Assembly (NCBI RefSeq): GCF_000383915.1
Contig: NZ_KB912942.1
Location: forward strand, 814,506-878,505
Reading direction: 5' to 3'
DNA: 64,000 bases
Source of the DNA: Amycolatopsis benzoatilytica AK 16/65
GTDB lineage: Bacteria; Actinomycetota; Actinomycetes; Mycobacteriales; Pseudonocardiaceae
Positions 33,967-42,925 of the stretch are shown piece after piece; position 1 is the stretch's first letter, and every line of letters begins with the position of its first letter. The position numbers and the translations under genes are program-made. The notes beneath the pieces are model-generated. The model saw only the letters and a program-made list of their open reading frames with translations, was not told where the DNA came from and searched no databases.

Positions 33967-35559
33967 TCACAACCGCAGCAACAGTTCGGTGAGCAGCCGC
34001 TGGGCCGGGTCGGTCAAGTCGATTCCGGATACCTCCGAGGCGCGCCGGACCCGGTATCGCACGGTGTTCGGGTGGATGTTCAGGCTGCTCGCCGCCGCCC
34101 GGACGTCCCCGAAAGCGTTCAGGTACGCCAGCACCGCGGGCACCAGGATCGCGCCGTGCTCGGCGTCGTGCGCCGTCAGGTCCGCCAGCCGGGGATCTCG
34201 CAACCGCGGTTGATCGGCCAAGTAGGCCAGCACTTCCGACAGCAGGACGTCTGCCCGGACATCGGCCAGCGACGCGACATCCGACGGCCAGTGTCCGCGT
34301 GTCATCGCCATCAGGACCCGGTCCGCGTCGCCTCGGGACGATGCCGCCTCGGACAGTCGCGCCACGATGCCGCCGAGTGCTGCGCGTACCGGAGTGTCGA
34401 GGTGTTTCCGTGCTGCGCCAACGATTTCCTTTGCCAGTGCGAGCACTGCGGCATCCGAGTGTTCCGGCAGGTCGGGCAGCAGCGCGTACACGCGGCCGTT
34501 GAGCACGCTGACCAGCGCGGTCCGCCGATACGCCGCGGTGTGCACGGCGATCAGATGCACGAGTTCCGCACGGCGCAGCAACCGATCCGATGCGGCGGCC
34601 GACTGCTGCCTAGCGAGCGTGAACGCCAGTACCTGCGCCGGACGTGCCGGATCCGCGCCGATGTCGTCCGCGACCGACTCGGCGTCCACGCGTCCTTCCA
34701 ACAGCCCGGCAAGCAGGTCTTCCCGAAGCCGCAGCTGCGGATCGGGCAGCGTCCGAGCGCGAATGAGCTGCGGCGCCAACGTCCGGCTCGCGCCGAGCAG
34801 CGCCACTTCCGCTTGCTCGGTAAGGGGTTTCGCGCCTTCCTGGACCCAGATGGTGCCGAGCGGCTGCGAACCCGCGTGAATGCCGGCGGCGATGCGCCGG
34901 CGGATCCCGAGATCGGGCCGCTCGTCGACGCGCACGATCCCTTCCCCGGCGCGCAGCCGCTGATAGACGCCCCACTCGCGAAGCATCGCGAGGTACCGCT
35001 CCGGCCCTTCTCGGCCCAGGATCGACAGCCGGCGCAACTCGTCCACCTCGTCGCCGCCGCGCGAGTACGCGAGTACGCGGCTCGCGGTGTCCTCGATGCT
35101 GACCAGACCGCCGGTCAGCGTCGCGATGGTCTGCGCCAGCGCGAAGAGGTCGCCCAGCACCTCGCCGGTCTCCGCTTCGCCTCCGGCACGCGCCGCGTCG
35201 ACCACCCCGCGCGCCAGGGCTTCGACCTGTTCCCACCGTGCTTCGGCGCCGACCGTAAGCAACGCGACGCCCGCGTCTGCTGCGACCTCGATGCCGCCTT
35301 CGCCCTTTACGGCTACCGCAGCCGCTCCGCCGCGTCCGGCCGCGCGGATCGCCGCCGCCGCGGATCGGCCTCGTGCGCCGATGACCAGCACCAGGTCGCC
35401 GGGATGCGCCTCCGGCGGGTCCTCCGGGTCGAGAATCACCACGTCCTGCACCGGGACGCCCAGTCCGCGCGGGGCGACCAGCACCCGGACGAGCGGCTCG
35501 CCGAGGGTCGCGAGGACGTGCCGCAGCGACGCGCCGGAAAGCGGTTCGTCGGCGGTCAC
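33967..35559 (-). CDS. PucR family regulator, likely proline-catabolism activator
   Basis: A 530-residue regulator with a N-terminal PucR-like sensing part (LRHVLATLGEPLVRVLVAPR and QDVVILDPEDPPEAHPGDLV), a middle GGDEF-like/CdaR region and a C-terminal PucR helix-turn-helix (LAYLNAFGDVRAAASSLNIH then PNTVRYRVRRASEVSG). It is divergent from the P5C dehydrogenase/proline dehydrogenase operon. In actinomycetes PutR-type PucR proteins activate exactly such genes in response to proline, so that role is likely by context. Starts at GTG 35559. Confidence 0.88.
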   Translation of the reverse strand: MTADEPLSGASLRHVLATLGEPLVRVLVAPRGLGVPVQDVVILDPEDPPEAHPGDLVLVIGARGRSAAAAIRAAGRGGAAAVAVKGEGGIEVAADAGVALLTVGAEARWEQVEALARGVVDAARAGGEAETGEVLGDLFALAQTIATLTGGLVSIEDTASRVLAYSRGGDEVDELRRLSILGREGPERYLAMLREWGVYQRLRAGEGIVRVDERPDLGIRRRIAAGIHAGSQPLGTIWVQEGAKPLTEQAEVALLGASRTLAPQLIRARTLPDPQLRLREDLLAGLLEGRVDAESVADDIGADPARPAQVLAFTLARQQSAAASDRLLRRAELVHLIAVHTAAYRRTALVSVLNGRVYALLPDLPEHSDAAVLALAKEIVGAARKHLDTPVRAALGGIVARLSEAASSRGDADRVLMAMTRGHWPSDVASLADVRADVLLSEVLAYLADQPRLRDPRLADLTAHDAEHGAILVPAVLAYLNAFGDVRAAASSLNIHPNTVRYRVRRASEVSGIDLTDPAQRLLTELLLRL

Positions 35560-35571
35560 CGGATAGGCCGA

Positions 35572-35612
35572 TCGAACAAAACCATATCGACGATTCTAGC
35601 CGCTCGAACAAA
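35572..35612. promoter_or_regulatory. Direct repeat in the proline operon control region
   Basis: TCGAACAAA occurs at 35572-35580 and again at 35604-35612, 32 bases apart (about three helical turns), in the 115-base divergent region between the PucR gene and pruA. A -10-like TATGTT lies near 35634. This could be the regulator's binding site; no binding data are available here. Confidence 0.4.
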
Positions 35613-35674
35613 CACCTGAACGGCCTACGGAGTTATGTTTCGGGCAACGACCAGTAACCAACGAGGGAGCCGCC

Positions 35675-37312
35675 GTGGACGCCGTGACCCAGACCCCCGC
35701 CCCGAAGAACGAGCCGGTGCTGACGTACGCGCCGGGCAGCGCCGAGCGCGCCGAGCTGGAGGGTGCGCTGAAGAAACTGGGTCAGGCCGGTCCCGTCGAC
35801 CTGACGGTCACCGTCGGCGGCGAGCAGCGCGCGGGCGGCGGCGAGAAGATCGACGTCGTGCAGCCGCACAACCACGGCCATGTCCTCGGCACCATCCAAA
35901 GCGCGACCGGGCAGGACGCGACCGACGCGATCGCTGCCGCCGCGAAGGCCGCTCCGGAGTGGCGCGCCCTGTCCTACGACGACCGCGCGGCCATCCTGCT
36001 GCGTGCGGCCGATCTGCTGAGCGGCCCGTGGCGCGCGACGCTGAACGCCGCCACCATGCTCGGCCAGTCGAAGACCGCCACCCAGGCCGAGATCGACTCC
36101 GCGTGCGAGCTCGCCGACTTCTGGCGCTTCAACGTCAAGTTCGGCCGCGAGATCCTCGATCACCAGCCGGTCAGCTCGCCGGGCGTGTGGAACCGCATGG
36201 AGCACCGTCCGCTTGAGGGCTTCGTCTACGCGATCACGCCGTTCAACTTCACCGCGATCGCCGGCAACCTGCCGACCGCGCCCGCGCTGATGGGCAACAC
36301 CGTGCTGTGGAAGCCGTCGCCGACGCAGAGCTTCGCCGCGCACCTGACCATGCGGCTGCTCGAAGAAGCCGGCATGCCGCCGGGCGTGATCAACCTGCTG
36401 CCGGGTGACGGCAAGGCCGTCTCGGAGGTCGCGCTGACGCACCGCGATCTGGCGGGCATCCACTTCACCGGCTCCACCGCCACGTTCCAGCACCTGTGGG
36501 GCACTGTCGGCGCGAACATCGCCGGCTACCGCAGCTACCCGCGCCTCGTCGGCGAGACCGGCGGCAAGGACTTCGTGCTCGCGCACCCGTCCGCGGACAT
36601 CGACGTGCTTCGTACCGCGCTCGTCCGCGGCGCGTTCGAGTACCAGGGCCAGAAGTGCTCCGCTGCTTCGCGGGCGTACGTGCCGCGCAGCATCTGGGAA
36701 CAGCTGAAGGACGGCCTTGCGTCCGAGACCGCCGCGCTCAGCTACGGGGACGTCACCGACCTGTCGAACTTCGGCGGCGCGGTGATCGACCGTCGTGCGT
36801 TCGACAAGCACGCCTCGCTCTTCGAGCGCGTGAAGAACGACAGCGAGGTCGAGATCCTCGTCGGTGGCACTGCGGACGACAGCGTCGGCTACTTCGTGCA
36901 GCCGACTGTCCTCGTCTCGACCAACCCGAAGCACGAGATCTTCAGTACCGAGTACTTCGGCCCGATCCTGTCCGTCTACGTCTACGACGACCGGGATGAC
37001 ACCGCTTTCGACGCCGTCCTGCGGCTGGTCGACGAGACCGCCTCGTACGCCCTCACCGGCGCTGTGATCGCGAACGACCGCACGGCCGTCGCGAAGGCGT
37101 CCGAGGCGCTGCGGTTCACCGCGGGCAACTTCTACGTCAACGACAAGCCGACCGGCGCGGTCGTCGGCCAGCAGCCGTTCGGCGGGGCGCGCGCCTCGGG
37201 CACCAACGACAAGGCCGGCTCGGTCTTCAACCTGCTCCGCTGGACGAGCCCGCGCTCGATCAAGGAGACCTTCGTGCCGCCGACCTCAGTGCGTTACCCG
37301 CACCAGGGCTGA
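35675..37312 (+). CDS. pruA: 1-pyrroline-5-carboxylate (L-glutamate gamma-semialdehyde) dehydrogenase
   Basis: A 545-residue aldehyde dehydrogenase of the RocA/PruA group that oxidises glutamate semialdehyde to glutamate with NAD. Visible motifs: FNFTAIAGNLPTAPALMGN (cofactor and substrate), HFTGSTATFQHLW, the catalytic-Glu loop LVGETGGKDFVLAHP, and the catalytic Cys in FEYQGQKCSAASRAYVP. Length is typical for the monofunctional enzyme. Starts at GTG 35675. Proline dehydrogenase follows 13 bases later, giving the two-gene proline-to-glutamate pathway. Confidence 0.96.
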   Translation: MDAVTQTPAPKNEPVLTYAPGSAERAELEGALKKLGQAGPVDLTVTVGGEQRAGGGEKIDVVQPHNHGHVLGTIQSATGQDATDAIAAAAKAAPEWRALSYDDRAAILLRAADLLSGPWRATLNAATMLGQSKTATQAEIDSACELADFWRFNVKFGREILDHQPVSSPGVWNRMEHRPLEGFVYAITPFNFTAIAGNLPTAPALMGNTVLWKPSPTQSFAAHLTMRLLEEAGMPPGVINLLPGDGKAVSEVALTHRDLAGIHFTGSTATFQHLWGTVGANIAGYRSYPRLVGETGGKDFVLAHPSADIDVLRTALVRGAFEYQGQKCSAASRAYVPRSIWEQLKDGLASETAALSYGDVTDLSNFGGAVIDRRAFDKHASLFERVKNDSEVEILVGGTADDSVGYFVQPTVLVSTNPKHEIFSTEYFGPILSVYVYDDRDDTAFDAVLRLVDETASYALTGAVIANDRTAVAKASEALRFTAGNFYVNDKPTGAVVGQQPFGGARASGTNDKAGSVFNLLRWTSPRSIKETFVPPTSVRYPHQG

Positions 37313-37325
37313 GAGGAGAACCGTC

Positions 37326-38255
37326 ATGCTGCGTGCCCCGTTGCTCGCCGCCGCTCGTTCCCAGCGGATGCGTGCGCTGGTCGAGGCGGTTCCGGTGACC
37401 CGGTCCGTCGTGCGCCGGTTCGTGTCCGGCTCGGCTACCGCCGACGCCGTGCGCGCCGCTCGGGAGCTGGCCGCCGACGGCCGGAAGATCACCATCGACC
37501 ACCTCGGCGAAGACACCACGGACGCTGCCCAGGCCACCGCCACCGTGCAGGCGTACGAGGAGTTGCTGACGGCACTGTCCGAGCAGGGGCTCGCCGAAGG
37601 CGCCGATGTCTCGGTCAAGCTGTCCGCGGTCGGGCAGTTCCTGCCGGGTGACGGCGAAGGCGTCGCGCTGGAGAACGCGCGAAAGATCTGTGCCGCTGCG
37701 GAAGCGGTCGGGGCAACCGTGACGCTGGACATGGAAGACCACACCACCACGGACTCGACGCTCGGCATCCTCCGCGAGCTGCGTGCCGAGTACCCGTGGG
37801 TGGGCGCGGTCCTGCAGGCGTACTTGCACCGCACCGAGCAGGACTGCCGCGACCTGTCCGGCCCTGGGTCGCGCGTGCGGCTGTGCAAGGGCGCGTACGC
37901 CGAGCCGGAGACGGTGGCGTTCCAGGACAAGGCCGAAGTGGACAAGTCCTATGTGCGGTGCCTGCGCGTGCTGATGGCCGGGCAGGGCTACCCGATGGTC
38001 GCGTCGCACGACCCGCGGATGATCGCGATCGCCGGCAAGCTGGCGGCGGACGCCGGCCGGACCGCAGGCGACCACGAGTACCAGATGCTGTACGGCATCC
38101 GGCCGGAGGAGCAGAAGCGGCTGGCCGCCGAAGGCGAGACGGTGCGCGTGTACGTGCCGTGCGGCGACGAGTGGTACGGGTACTTCATGCGCCGGCTGGC
38201 CGAACGCCCGGCGAACCTCGTGTTCTTCCTGCGCGGACTGGTCACCCGGTCCTGA
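37326..38255 (+). CDS. Proline dehydrogenase (monofunctional)
   Basis: A 309-residue FAD-dependent (beta-alpha)8 enzyme that oxidises proline to P5C and feeds electrons to the membrane. Family motifs: DVSVKLSAVGQFLPGDG, TVTLDMEDHTTTDSTLG, GSRVRLCKGAYAEPE, and the C-terminal substrate-binding YVPCGDEWYGYFMRRLAERP with the paired arginines. It is the short actinobacterial form, co-transcribed with pruA. A clear hairpin terminator follows at 38288. Confidence 0.95.
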   Translation: MLRAPLLAAARSQRMRALVEAVPVTRSVVRRFVSGSATADAVRAARELAADGRKITIDHLGEDTTDAAQATATVQAYEELLTALSEQGLAEGADVSVKLSAVGQFLPGDGEGVALENARKICAAAEAVGATVTLDMEDHTTTDSTLGILRELRAEYPWVGAVLQAYLHRTEQDCRDLSGPGSRVRLCKGAYAEPETVAFQDKAEVDKSYVRCLRVLMAGQGYPMVASHDPRMIAIAGKLAADAGRTAGDHEYQMLYGIRPEEQKRLAAEGETVRVYVPCGDEWYGYFMRRLAERPANLVFFLRGLVTRS

Positions 38256-38287
38256 CCGGACTCGCCGTCCGGACTTGACGACAGCAG

Positions 38288-38317
38288 AGGCCCGGCACCC
38301 TTTCGGGTGCCGGGCCT
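38288..38317 (+). terminator. Rho-independent-like terminator of the proline operon
   Basis: Perfect 12-base arms GGCCCGGCACCC (38289-38300) and GGGTGCCGGGCC (38305-38316) with a TTTC loop, followed by TTCGTCTGTTC. It is placed 33 bases after the proline dehydrogenase stop and 38 bases before the converging thioredoxin gene's end, so it can serve both. Confidence 0.85.
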
Positions 38318-38355
38318 TCGTCTGTTCCCCGGGTCTTGCGCTTGTGCTCGCCAGG

Positions 38356-38727
38356 TCAGGCTTGCTTGGCCTGCTCGGCGGCGGCGGCCTCGCGAACCTT
38401 GTCCATGTCGACCTCGCGCGCCTGCCGGATGACGTCTTCCAGCGCGGCCTCCGGCAGAGCACCCGGCTGGGAGTAGATGAGAGTCCGGTCCCGGATCACC
38501 GCGAGGGTCGGGATGGACCGGATGTTGAACGCGGCGGCCAGCTGCTGCTGGTCCTCGGTGTCCACCTTGGTGAACGCGATGTCGCCGTGCTTCTCCGACG
38601 CCTTTTCGAACACCGGTGCGAACTGGCGGCACGGGCCGCACCAGCTCGCCCAGAAATCGATCAGCACGAAATCGTTGTCGGTCACGGTCTGGTCGAAGTT
38701 CTCCGCGGTCAGTTCGACTGTGCTCAT
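38356..38727 (-). CDS. trxA: Thioredoxin
   Basis: A 123-residue thioredoxin with the active site WCGPC (C30/C33 within FVLIDFWASWCGPCRQF), the cis-Pro region RSIPTLAVI, and a short charged C-terminal extension ending AAAAEQAKQA. The ATG at 38727 gives a normal N terminus (MSTVELTAENF); an upstream open extension to 39066 overlaps the opposite-strand DUF2630 gene and is not coding. The gene is in divergent orientation to DUF2630. Confidence 0.95.
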   Translation of the reverse strand: MSTVELTAENFDQTVTDNDFVLIDFWASWCGPCRQFAPVFEKASEKHGDIAFTKVDTEDQQQLAAAFNIRSIPTLAVIRDRTLIYSQPGALPEAALEDVIRQAREVDMDKVREAAAAEQAKQA

Positions 38728-38820
38728 GTCCGGTTCAACGAGCGAGCCGGGCCGGGAATTCCCCGGGACGGGGTAGCGTCCCTGTTCGGTGACCGTTGTT
38801 CCTTGTTCGTGGAGGTCGAT

Positions 38821-39060
38821 GTGGCTGACGGGATTCTCGGGCGGATCGATGAGCTGATCGCTGAGGAGAAGGAGTTGCGAGGACGGGCGGTCGGCGTCGG
38901 GCTGTCCTCGGACGAGCGGGGACGGCTGGCCAGGGCCGAGGAGGAACTGGACCAGTGCTGGGACCTGCTGCGGCAGCGGCGGGCGCGGGTCGAGTTCGAC
39001 GAGGACCCCGACGACGCCACGGTGCGTTCGGCGCGGGAGGTAAAGGGCTATCGGCAATAA
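38821..39060 (+). CDS. DUF2630 family protein
   Basis: A 79-residue, highly charged helical protein: IDELIAEEKELRGRA, then DERGRLARAEEELDQCWDLL and RQRRARVEFDEDPDDATVR. It matches the small actinobacterial DUF2630 family, probably a coiled-coil. Start at GTG 38821 with GGAGG five bases upstream. Divergent from thioredoxin across 93 bases. Function unknown. Confidence 0.8.
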   Translation: MADGILGRIDELIAEEKELRGRAVGVGLSSDERGRLARAEEELDQCWDLLRQRRARVEFDEDPDDATVRSAREVKGYRQ

Positions 39061-39120
39061 GAGCATGTCTCACCCGGTGCTGTCGCGAGGCATCGGTGGC
39101 GGGCGACCAGGTTGCCGGTC

Positions 39121-39177
39121 TGTCCGTGAAGGGCCCCTTGAAGGAATCCAAGTCCCTGAAGGGGCCTTGCCCGGACG
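39121..39177. repeat. Imperfect intergenic palindrome (family member 2b)
   Basis: Left arm TGTCCGTGAAGGGCCCCTTG begins at 39121 and the partly complementary right arm CTGAAGGGGCCTTGCCCGGAC ends at 39177. An inner AAGGAATCCAAGTCCCT forms the degenerate centre. It is the same family as the copy at 8724. It lies downstream of DUF2630, in the gene-poor stretch 39061-39295. Confidence 0.7.
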
Positions 39178-39295
39178 GGACCTGGCGGGCCGTTCGGTAC
39201 GTGGCCACCTCAGCCAAGCTCTAAGCCGTGGCCCTCGATCGCGCTCGCGGTTCGCCGAGGAAGAGGTGCCTCGGCGAACCGCTGCCGCAGGTCTT

Positions 39296-39589
39296 TCAGA
39301 CAGTGATCACCCGGCGGCCCCGGGTATGGCCGGATTTGCTGTCTCGATGCGCGGCCGCGGCGTCCGCCAGCGCATAAATCTTTTCGTTCGGGATATGCAG
39401 TTCGCCGTTGCCGATCAGCCGCACCGTCTCGGCCAATGCCGCGGGCATGTCGCCGGGGGTGCCGGCGAAGCGCACGCCGCGGTCGGGTGCGGTCAGATCG
39501 GCGATAGAGACGACTTTGTCCGGGACGCCGGTCAGCGCGACGAGTTCTTCGATGACATCGGAGCCGGACAAGTCCAGTGCCGCGTGCAT
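39296..39589 (-). pseudogene. C-terminal fragment of a zinc-type quinone/alcohol oxidoreductase (MDR family)
   Basis: Ninety-seven codons read like the last third of a medium-chain dehydrogenase/quinone oxidoreductase: ALDLSGSDVIEELVALTGVP, then DKVVSIADLTAPDRGVRF, then LAETVRLIGNGELHIPNEKI and a SGHTRGRRVITV end. The N-terminal catalytic and NADP-binding parts (about 200 residues) are missing upstream. I conclude it is a truncated gene. A 97-residue product from the ATG at 39589 could still be made but would lack the cofactor fold. Confidence 0.6.
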
Positions 39590-40142
39590 GGCGCCGAACG
39601 CGCGGACGCGAGCGGGTCAGCCTCGGCGGTGGACGAGGTTTTCCGGCTGATCGACGCCGCTTGGGCGGCGGCCCGTCCGGCGGTGGCTCGCTAGGAAAGC
39701 TCGCTAGGAAAGCCGGACTCGCGGCGGTCCTTCGCGGCTCGCCGTACGGCGGCTGCGGCAGTTCGCCGTCCGGTGGCTGTGCTGCGCGAGATTCTGTCGT
39801 TTCCGCTACTCTCGGTGATCTTCTTACTCTCGAGTGGGTGAGGCGGTAAGGCCGAGTTGAGTGATGCGGAATCGAACAGGCGTTCGACAAGCTGGTGAGG
39901 TGTCCGAAACGACCTTCCCGGTGGAGCAGCCCCGCCTCCGCCCTCTCAGACAGCCGCGGGGCACCCGCCGGCAGACCTCTGTCCGACAGCTGCTCCACAG
40001 CGATCGACCACGGTTCAGCTTGCCGCGGCACCTGCTGGGCGTCGCGTCTGGAGTGCTGATGAAGGCGGCGCGCGCCGTACCCGCGGTCGTTCTATCGTTC
40101 AGCAGGCCGGCCCCGGCCGCCGACCGTTCCCGCTCTGGCAGC
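39590..40142. other. 553-base gene-free stretch
   Basis: No frame looks like a real protein. A short + strand stretch ending at 39694 (SAVDEVFRLIDAAWAAARPA) resembles the tail of some helical protein and may be another decayed gene, but it is too short to assign. Around 39690-39715 GCTCGCTAGGAAA is duplicated in tandem. Together with the truncated oxidoreductase this looks like a region of gene decay. Confidence 0.35.
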
Positions 40143-41711
40143 TCAGGCGGGGCAGAGCGTCCCGCCGTCCGGGATCTTGCCGTCGACCAGGAACGCCTGC
40201 GCGGCGGCTGTGACACAAGGAGACTGTCCGACTGCGCCGTGCCCGACACCCTGCCATGTGATGGTGACCGCGCTGGGCATCTGGTCGGCGGCCCTGGTGG
40301 TGCCGATTCCCGGCGTCACCGGGTCGGTCGCGGTGGCAGCGACCAGGATGGGCGGCGCGCCCGGAGCGCCGGCAGGCGGCAGCGGCTCGCGGCGGACCGG
40401 CCAAGCACCGCACCAAGCGAGTTCCTGGGCGACCGCCACGCCGAACTGCGGGTACTTGGCGCGCATCGCGTCGGCGGCGCGGTCCAGCTGGTCGGCGGGC
40501 AGCCGCGTGGCGGAGTCGTTGCAGCGGGTCGCGATGGTGCCGCCGATGCGTGCCGTCCGGCCGTGGAGGTCGGCCAGCGCCGGATCGACGAACCCGGCCA
40601 GCGCGGTCACGTCGCCGTTCTTGGCCGCGGCGAGCGCGTCGGCGAGCGCCGTCCAGTTCGACCGGTTGGCGAGGCCCAGGTAAACCGCGTAGGTCGCGAC
40701 GCCGGGGTCCATCGTCACGCCGTCCGGGGTGTCCACCGGAGAAGTGCGGAGGCGGTCGGTCACCGTTTTGAGCGCGGCCTTCGCGTCGCCCAGCGAGCAG
40801 CTGCGGGCGGCGCAGTCCGCGGAGAACGCGTCGAAGGTGGCCTGCGCGCCAGCGGCGACCGCGTCCAGGACCGCCGCGCGATCTTGACCGGGGTCCGGCA
40901 CGCCGTCCAGCGCCATGCGGCCGACCTGCGCCGGGTAGCGCACCGCGTAGTCCGAAAGCACTTTCGAACCGTCTCCGCGGCCCAGCGCGTTCAGCCGGTC
41001 CATGCCGAGCTGACGGCGCAGCTGGTCGAGATCCCCAGCAGTACGCCAGCTGTCCAGCGCGGTCTTCGCGGTGTCGAGGTCGAGCGAGCACTGCTGGCCC
41101 GCGCGGCGGGAGGCGTCCAGGACGTCGCCGAGGCCGCCCTGTGCCGGGTCCGCACCGAGCAGCGCCGAACGCACCTCGAGCGGCACACACTGGACGATGC
41201 CGGACTGTCCGGTGCCACGGCGGTCCACGCCGATCAGCGAAAACTTCTTCAAGAAGTCCGGCGGCAGCTGGGTGGCCAGCCGCGCGGCGAACAGCGAACC
41301 CGGTTCGCCGCCGACGTCGTTCACCACCACCAGCGGAATCGGTCCGTCTCCGGCCTTGAGCACGAAGATGCGGGCGAGCAGGTGCTGGGTGTCGTCGGGA
41401 GCGTCGAGCGGCGAGTTGATCCGCGCGCAGGTGAGATGCAGCGAGTCGGGCAGGGCCGGCTCGGGCATCCGCTGCCGGGTTTCCGCGTCGCAGTTGGCCC
41501 AGCGCAGGCTGGTCTTCTTGGGCTCGGCCAGCGGCGGCAGCGGCACCGCGGCGGAGCTCGGCGGGGGAGCGGCGCCAGGGTGCCCGTCGTTGTCGATCAC
41601 CGCGGGCCGCACCGACGGTCCGGTGGTGCACCCGGCCAGCGCGAACACCCCCAGCGTCGCCGCCGCCAGCCGGGCGCGCAGACGGGAACGGCTGGGGGAA
41701 CGGCGGTGCAC
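40143..41711 (-). CDS. Lipoprotein alpha/beta-hydrolase (TAP/CaeA-like) with lost nucleophile
   Basis: A 522-residue exported lipoprotein: a Lys/Arg-rich signal, hydrophobic core and lipobox (LGVFALAGC, lipidated Cys about 27). The hydrolase fold follows, with VNDVGGEPGS and FSLIGVDRRGTGQSG, then the nucleophile elbow region. Where relatives have GxSxG, this one reads LGRGDGSKVL, so the serine is Gly. The late acid (TDPVTPG) and the His (GVGHGAVGQSPC) plus several Cys pairs remain. It is therefore probably inactive as a hydrolase, or uses the nearby Ser; a binding role is possible. Adjacent to the DNA ligase only by chance, I think. Confidence 0.8.
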   Translation of the reverse strand: MHRRSPSRSRLRARLAAATLGVFALAGCTTGPSVRPAVIDNDGHPGAAPPPSSAAVPLPPLAEPKKTSLRWANCDAETRQRMPEPALPDSLHLTCARINSPLDAPDDTQHLLARIFVLKAGDGPIPLVVVNDVGGEPGSLFAARLATQLPPDFLKKFSLIGVDRRGTGQSGIVQCVPLEVRSALLGADPAQGGLGDVLDASRRAGQQCSLDLDTAKTALDSWRTAGDLDQLRRQLGMDRLNALGRGDGSKVLSDYAVRYPAQVGRMALDGVPDPGQDRAAVLDAVAAGAQATFDAFSADCAARSCSLGDAKAALKTVTDRLRTSPVDTPDGVTMDPGVATYAVYLGLANRSNWTALADALAAAKNGDVTALAGFVDPALADLHGRTARIGGTIATRCNDSATRLPADQLDRAADAMRAKYPQFGVAVAQELAWCGAWPVRREPLPPAGAPGAPPILVAATATDPVTPGIGTTRAADQMPSAVTITWQGVGHGAVGQSPCVTAAAQAFLVDGKIPDGGTLCPA

Positions 41712-41825
41712 GGGCTGATCCTCACGTCTACTCGGCGGAACTCTCGGACGAGCTTGGCACGGCCGATGTGGGAAGCCAGTGAGCGGGTCCCGCGGCGTGT
41801 CCGGCCCGCGCTGGCCCGGCCCGGG

Positions 41826-42899
41826 TCAGTGCGTCCGCACGACCTCGCCCCGGAACACCGCCGAAAGGTCGTACCGCGCCGGCTCGTCCAGCTGCGCGTA
41901 GCCGCACGAAGCTGGTTCCCGGTCCGGCCGCCAGCGCGCGAACTGGGCGGTGTGGCGGAAGCGCGAAGGGTAGCCGCCCTCGGTGTGCTCGTACGAAACT
42001 TCCACCACGCGCTCCAGCCGCAGCGGCACCCACGGCTGTTCCTTCGAGCGCCAGCGTGTGACGCCGCCCGGAATGCGCTGGCCCTCGCACACCTCGTCGC
42101 CCAGCCACGGATGGCCCGCCCCGTCGCTGATCAACGGAGCCAGCTCCTGTGCCAGTTCGCGCCGGCGCGCGGCAGGGAAAGAGCCGACGACGCCCACGTG
42201 GTGCAGCAGCCCGTTGCCGTCGTACAAGCCCAGCAAGAAGGAGCCGACGGCTTCGCCCGGTCCGCCGTCCACGTGCCAGCGCAGACCGGCCAGCACGCAG
42301 TCCGCGGTGCGGGAATGCTTGTACTTGAACAAAACCCGCTTGCCCGGCGCGTACGGCTCGTCCAGCGGTTTTCCGATCACGCCGTCCAGCCCGGCGCCTT
42401 CGAAAAGCTCGAACCAGCGCCGCGCGGTGTCCGGATCGGTCGTCGCCGGGGTCAGGGCGATGCCGGGCAGCCCCGCCAGCCGCTCGCGCCGCGCCGAGGT
42501 CGGTTCAGCCACCAAGGACTCGTCGCCGATCGCGAGCACATCGAAGGCCACGAACTGCGCGGGCGTCTGTTCCGCGAGGAGCTGGACCCGGCTGTCCGCA
42601 GGGTGGATGCGCTCGGTCAGCGCGTCGAAGTCGAGCTTGCCGTCCCGCGCGACGACCAGTTCGCCATCGAGCACGACCCGGTCCGGCAAGGTTTCCCACA
42701 GCGCGGCGAGCACTTCCGGGAAGTACCGGTTCAACGGCTTTTCCGCGCGCGACTGCAAGGTGATCTCGTCCCCGTCGCGGAACACCAGGCAGCGGAACCC
42801 GTCCCACTTCGGCTCGAACAGCAGACCGCCGGAATCCGGGATGGCCTTCGCCGGCTTCGCGAGCATGGGCTTGATCGGTGCCTGCACAGGGAGGGCCAT
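41826..42899 (-). CDS. ligC: ATP-dependent DNA ligase (LigC type)
   Basis: A 357-residue ligase. Motif I (EPKWDGFRC, adenylated Lys), motif III (VVLDGELVV), motif IV (GLDGVIGK) and motif V (RVLFKYKHSRTADCVLAG) are present. The C-terminal OB-fold part contains LRLERVVEVSYEHTEGG. Length and order fit the actinobacterial LigC enzymes implicated in repair of single-strand breaks; the LigD polymerase and nuclease domains are absent. Starts at ATG 42899. It is the last gene on this strand after the Asp23/AmaP operon, 26 bases from it, so co-transcription is possible. Confidence 0.92.
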   Translation of the reverse strand: MALPVQAPIKPMLAKPAKAIPDSGGLLFEPKWDGFRCLVFRDGDEITLQSRAEKPLNRYFPEVLAALWETLPDRVVLDGELVVARDGKLDFDALTERIHPADSRVQLLAEQTPAQFVAFDVLAIGDESLVAEPTSARRERLAGLPGIALTPATTDPDTARRWFELFEGAGLDGVIGKPLDEPYAPGKRVLFKYKHSRTADCVLAGLRWHVDGGPGEAVGSFLLGLYDGNGLLHHVGVVGSFPAARRRELAQELAPLISDGAGHPWLGDEVCEGQRIPGGVTRWRSKEQPWVPLRLERVVEVSYEHTEGGYPSRFRHTAQFARWRPDREPASCGYAQLDEPARYDLSAVFRGEVVRTH

Positions 42900-42925
42900 G
42901 CGGGCATTCTCGGGGAAACCCGGGG

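Noticed and set aside
38356..39066. Thioredoxin fused to an N-terminal extension
   Set aside because: The extension is antisense to DUF2630 and lacks coding character; ATG 38727 gives a normal thioredoxin.
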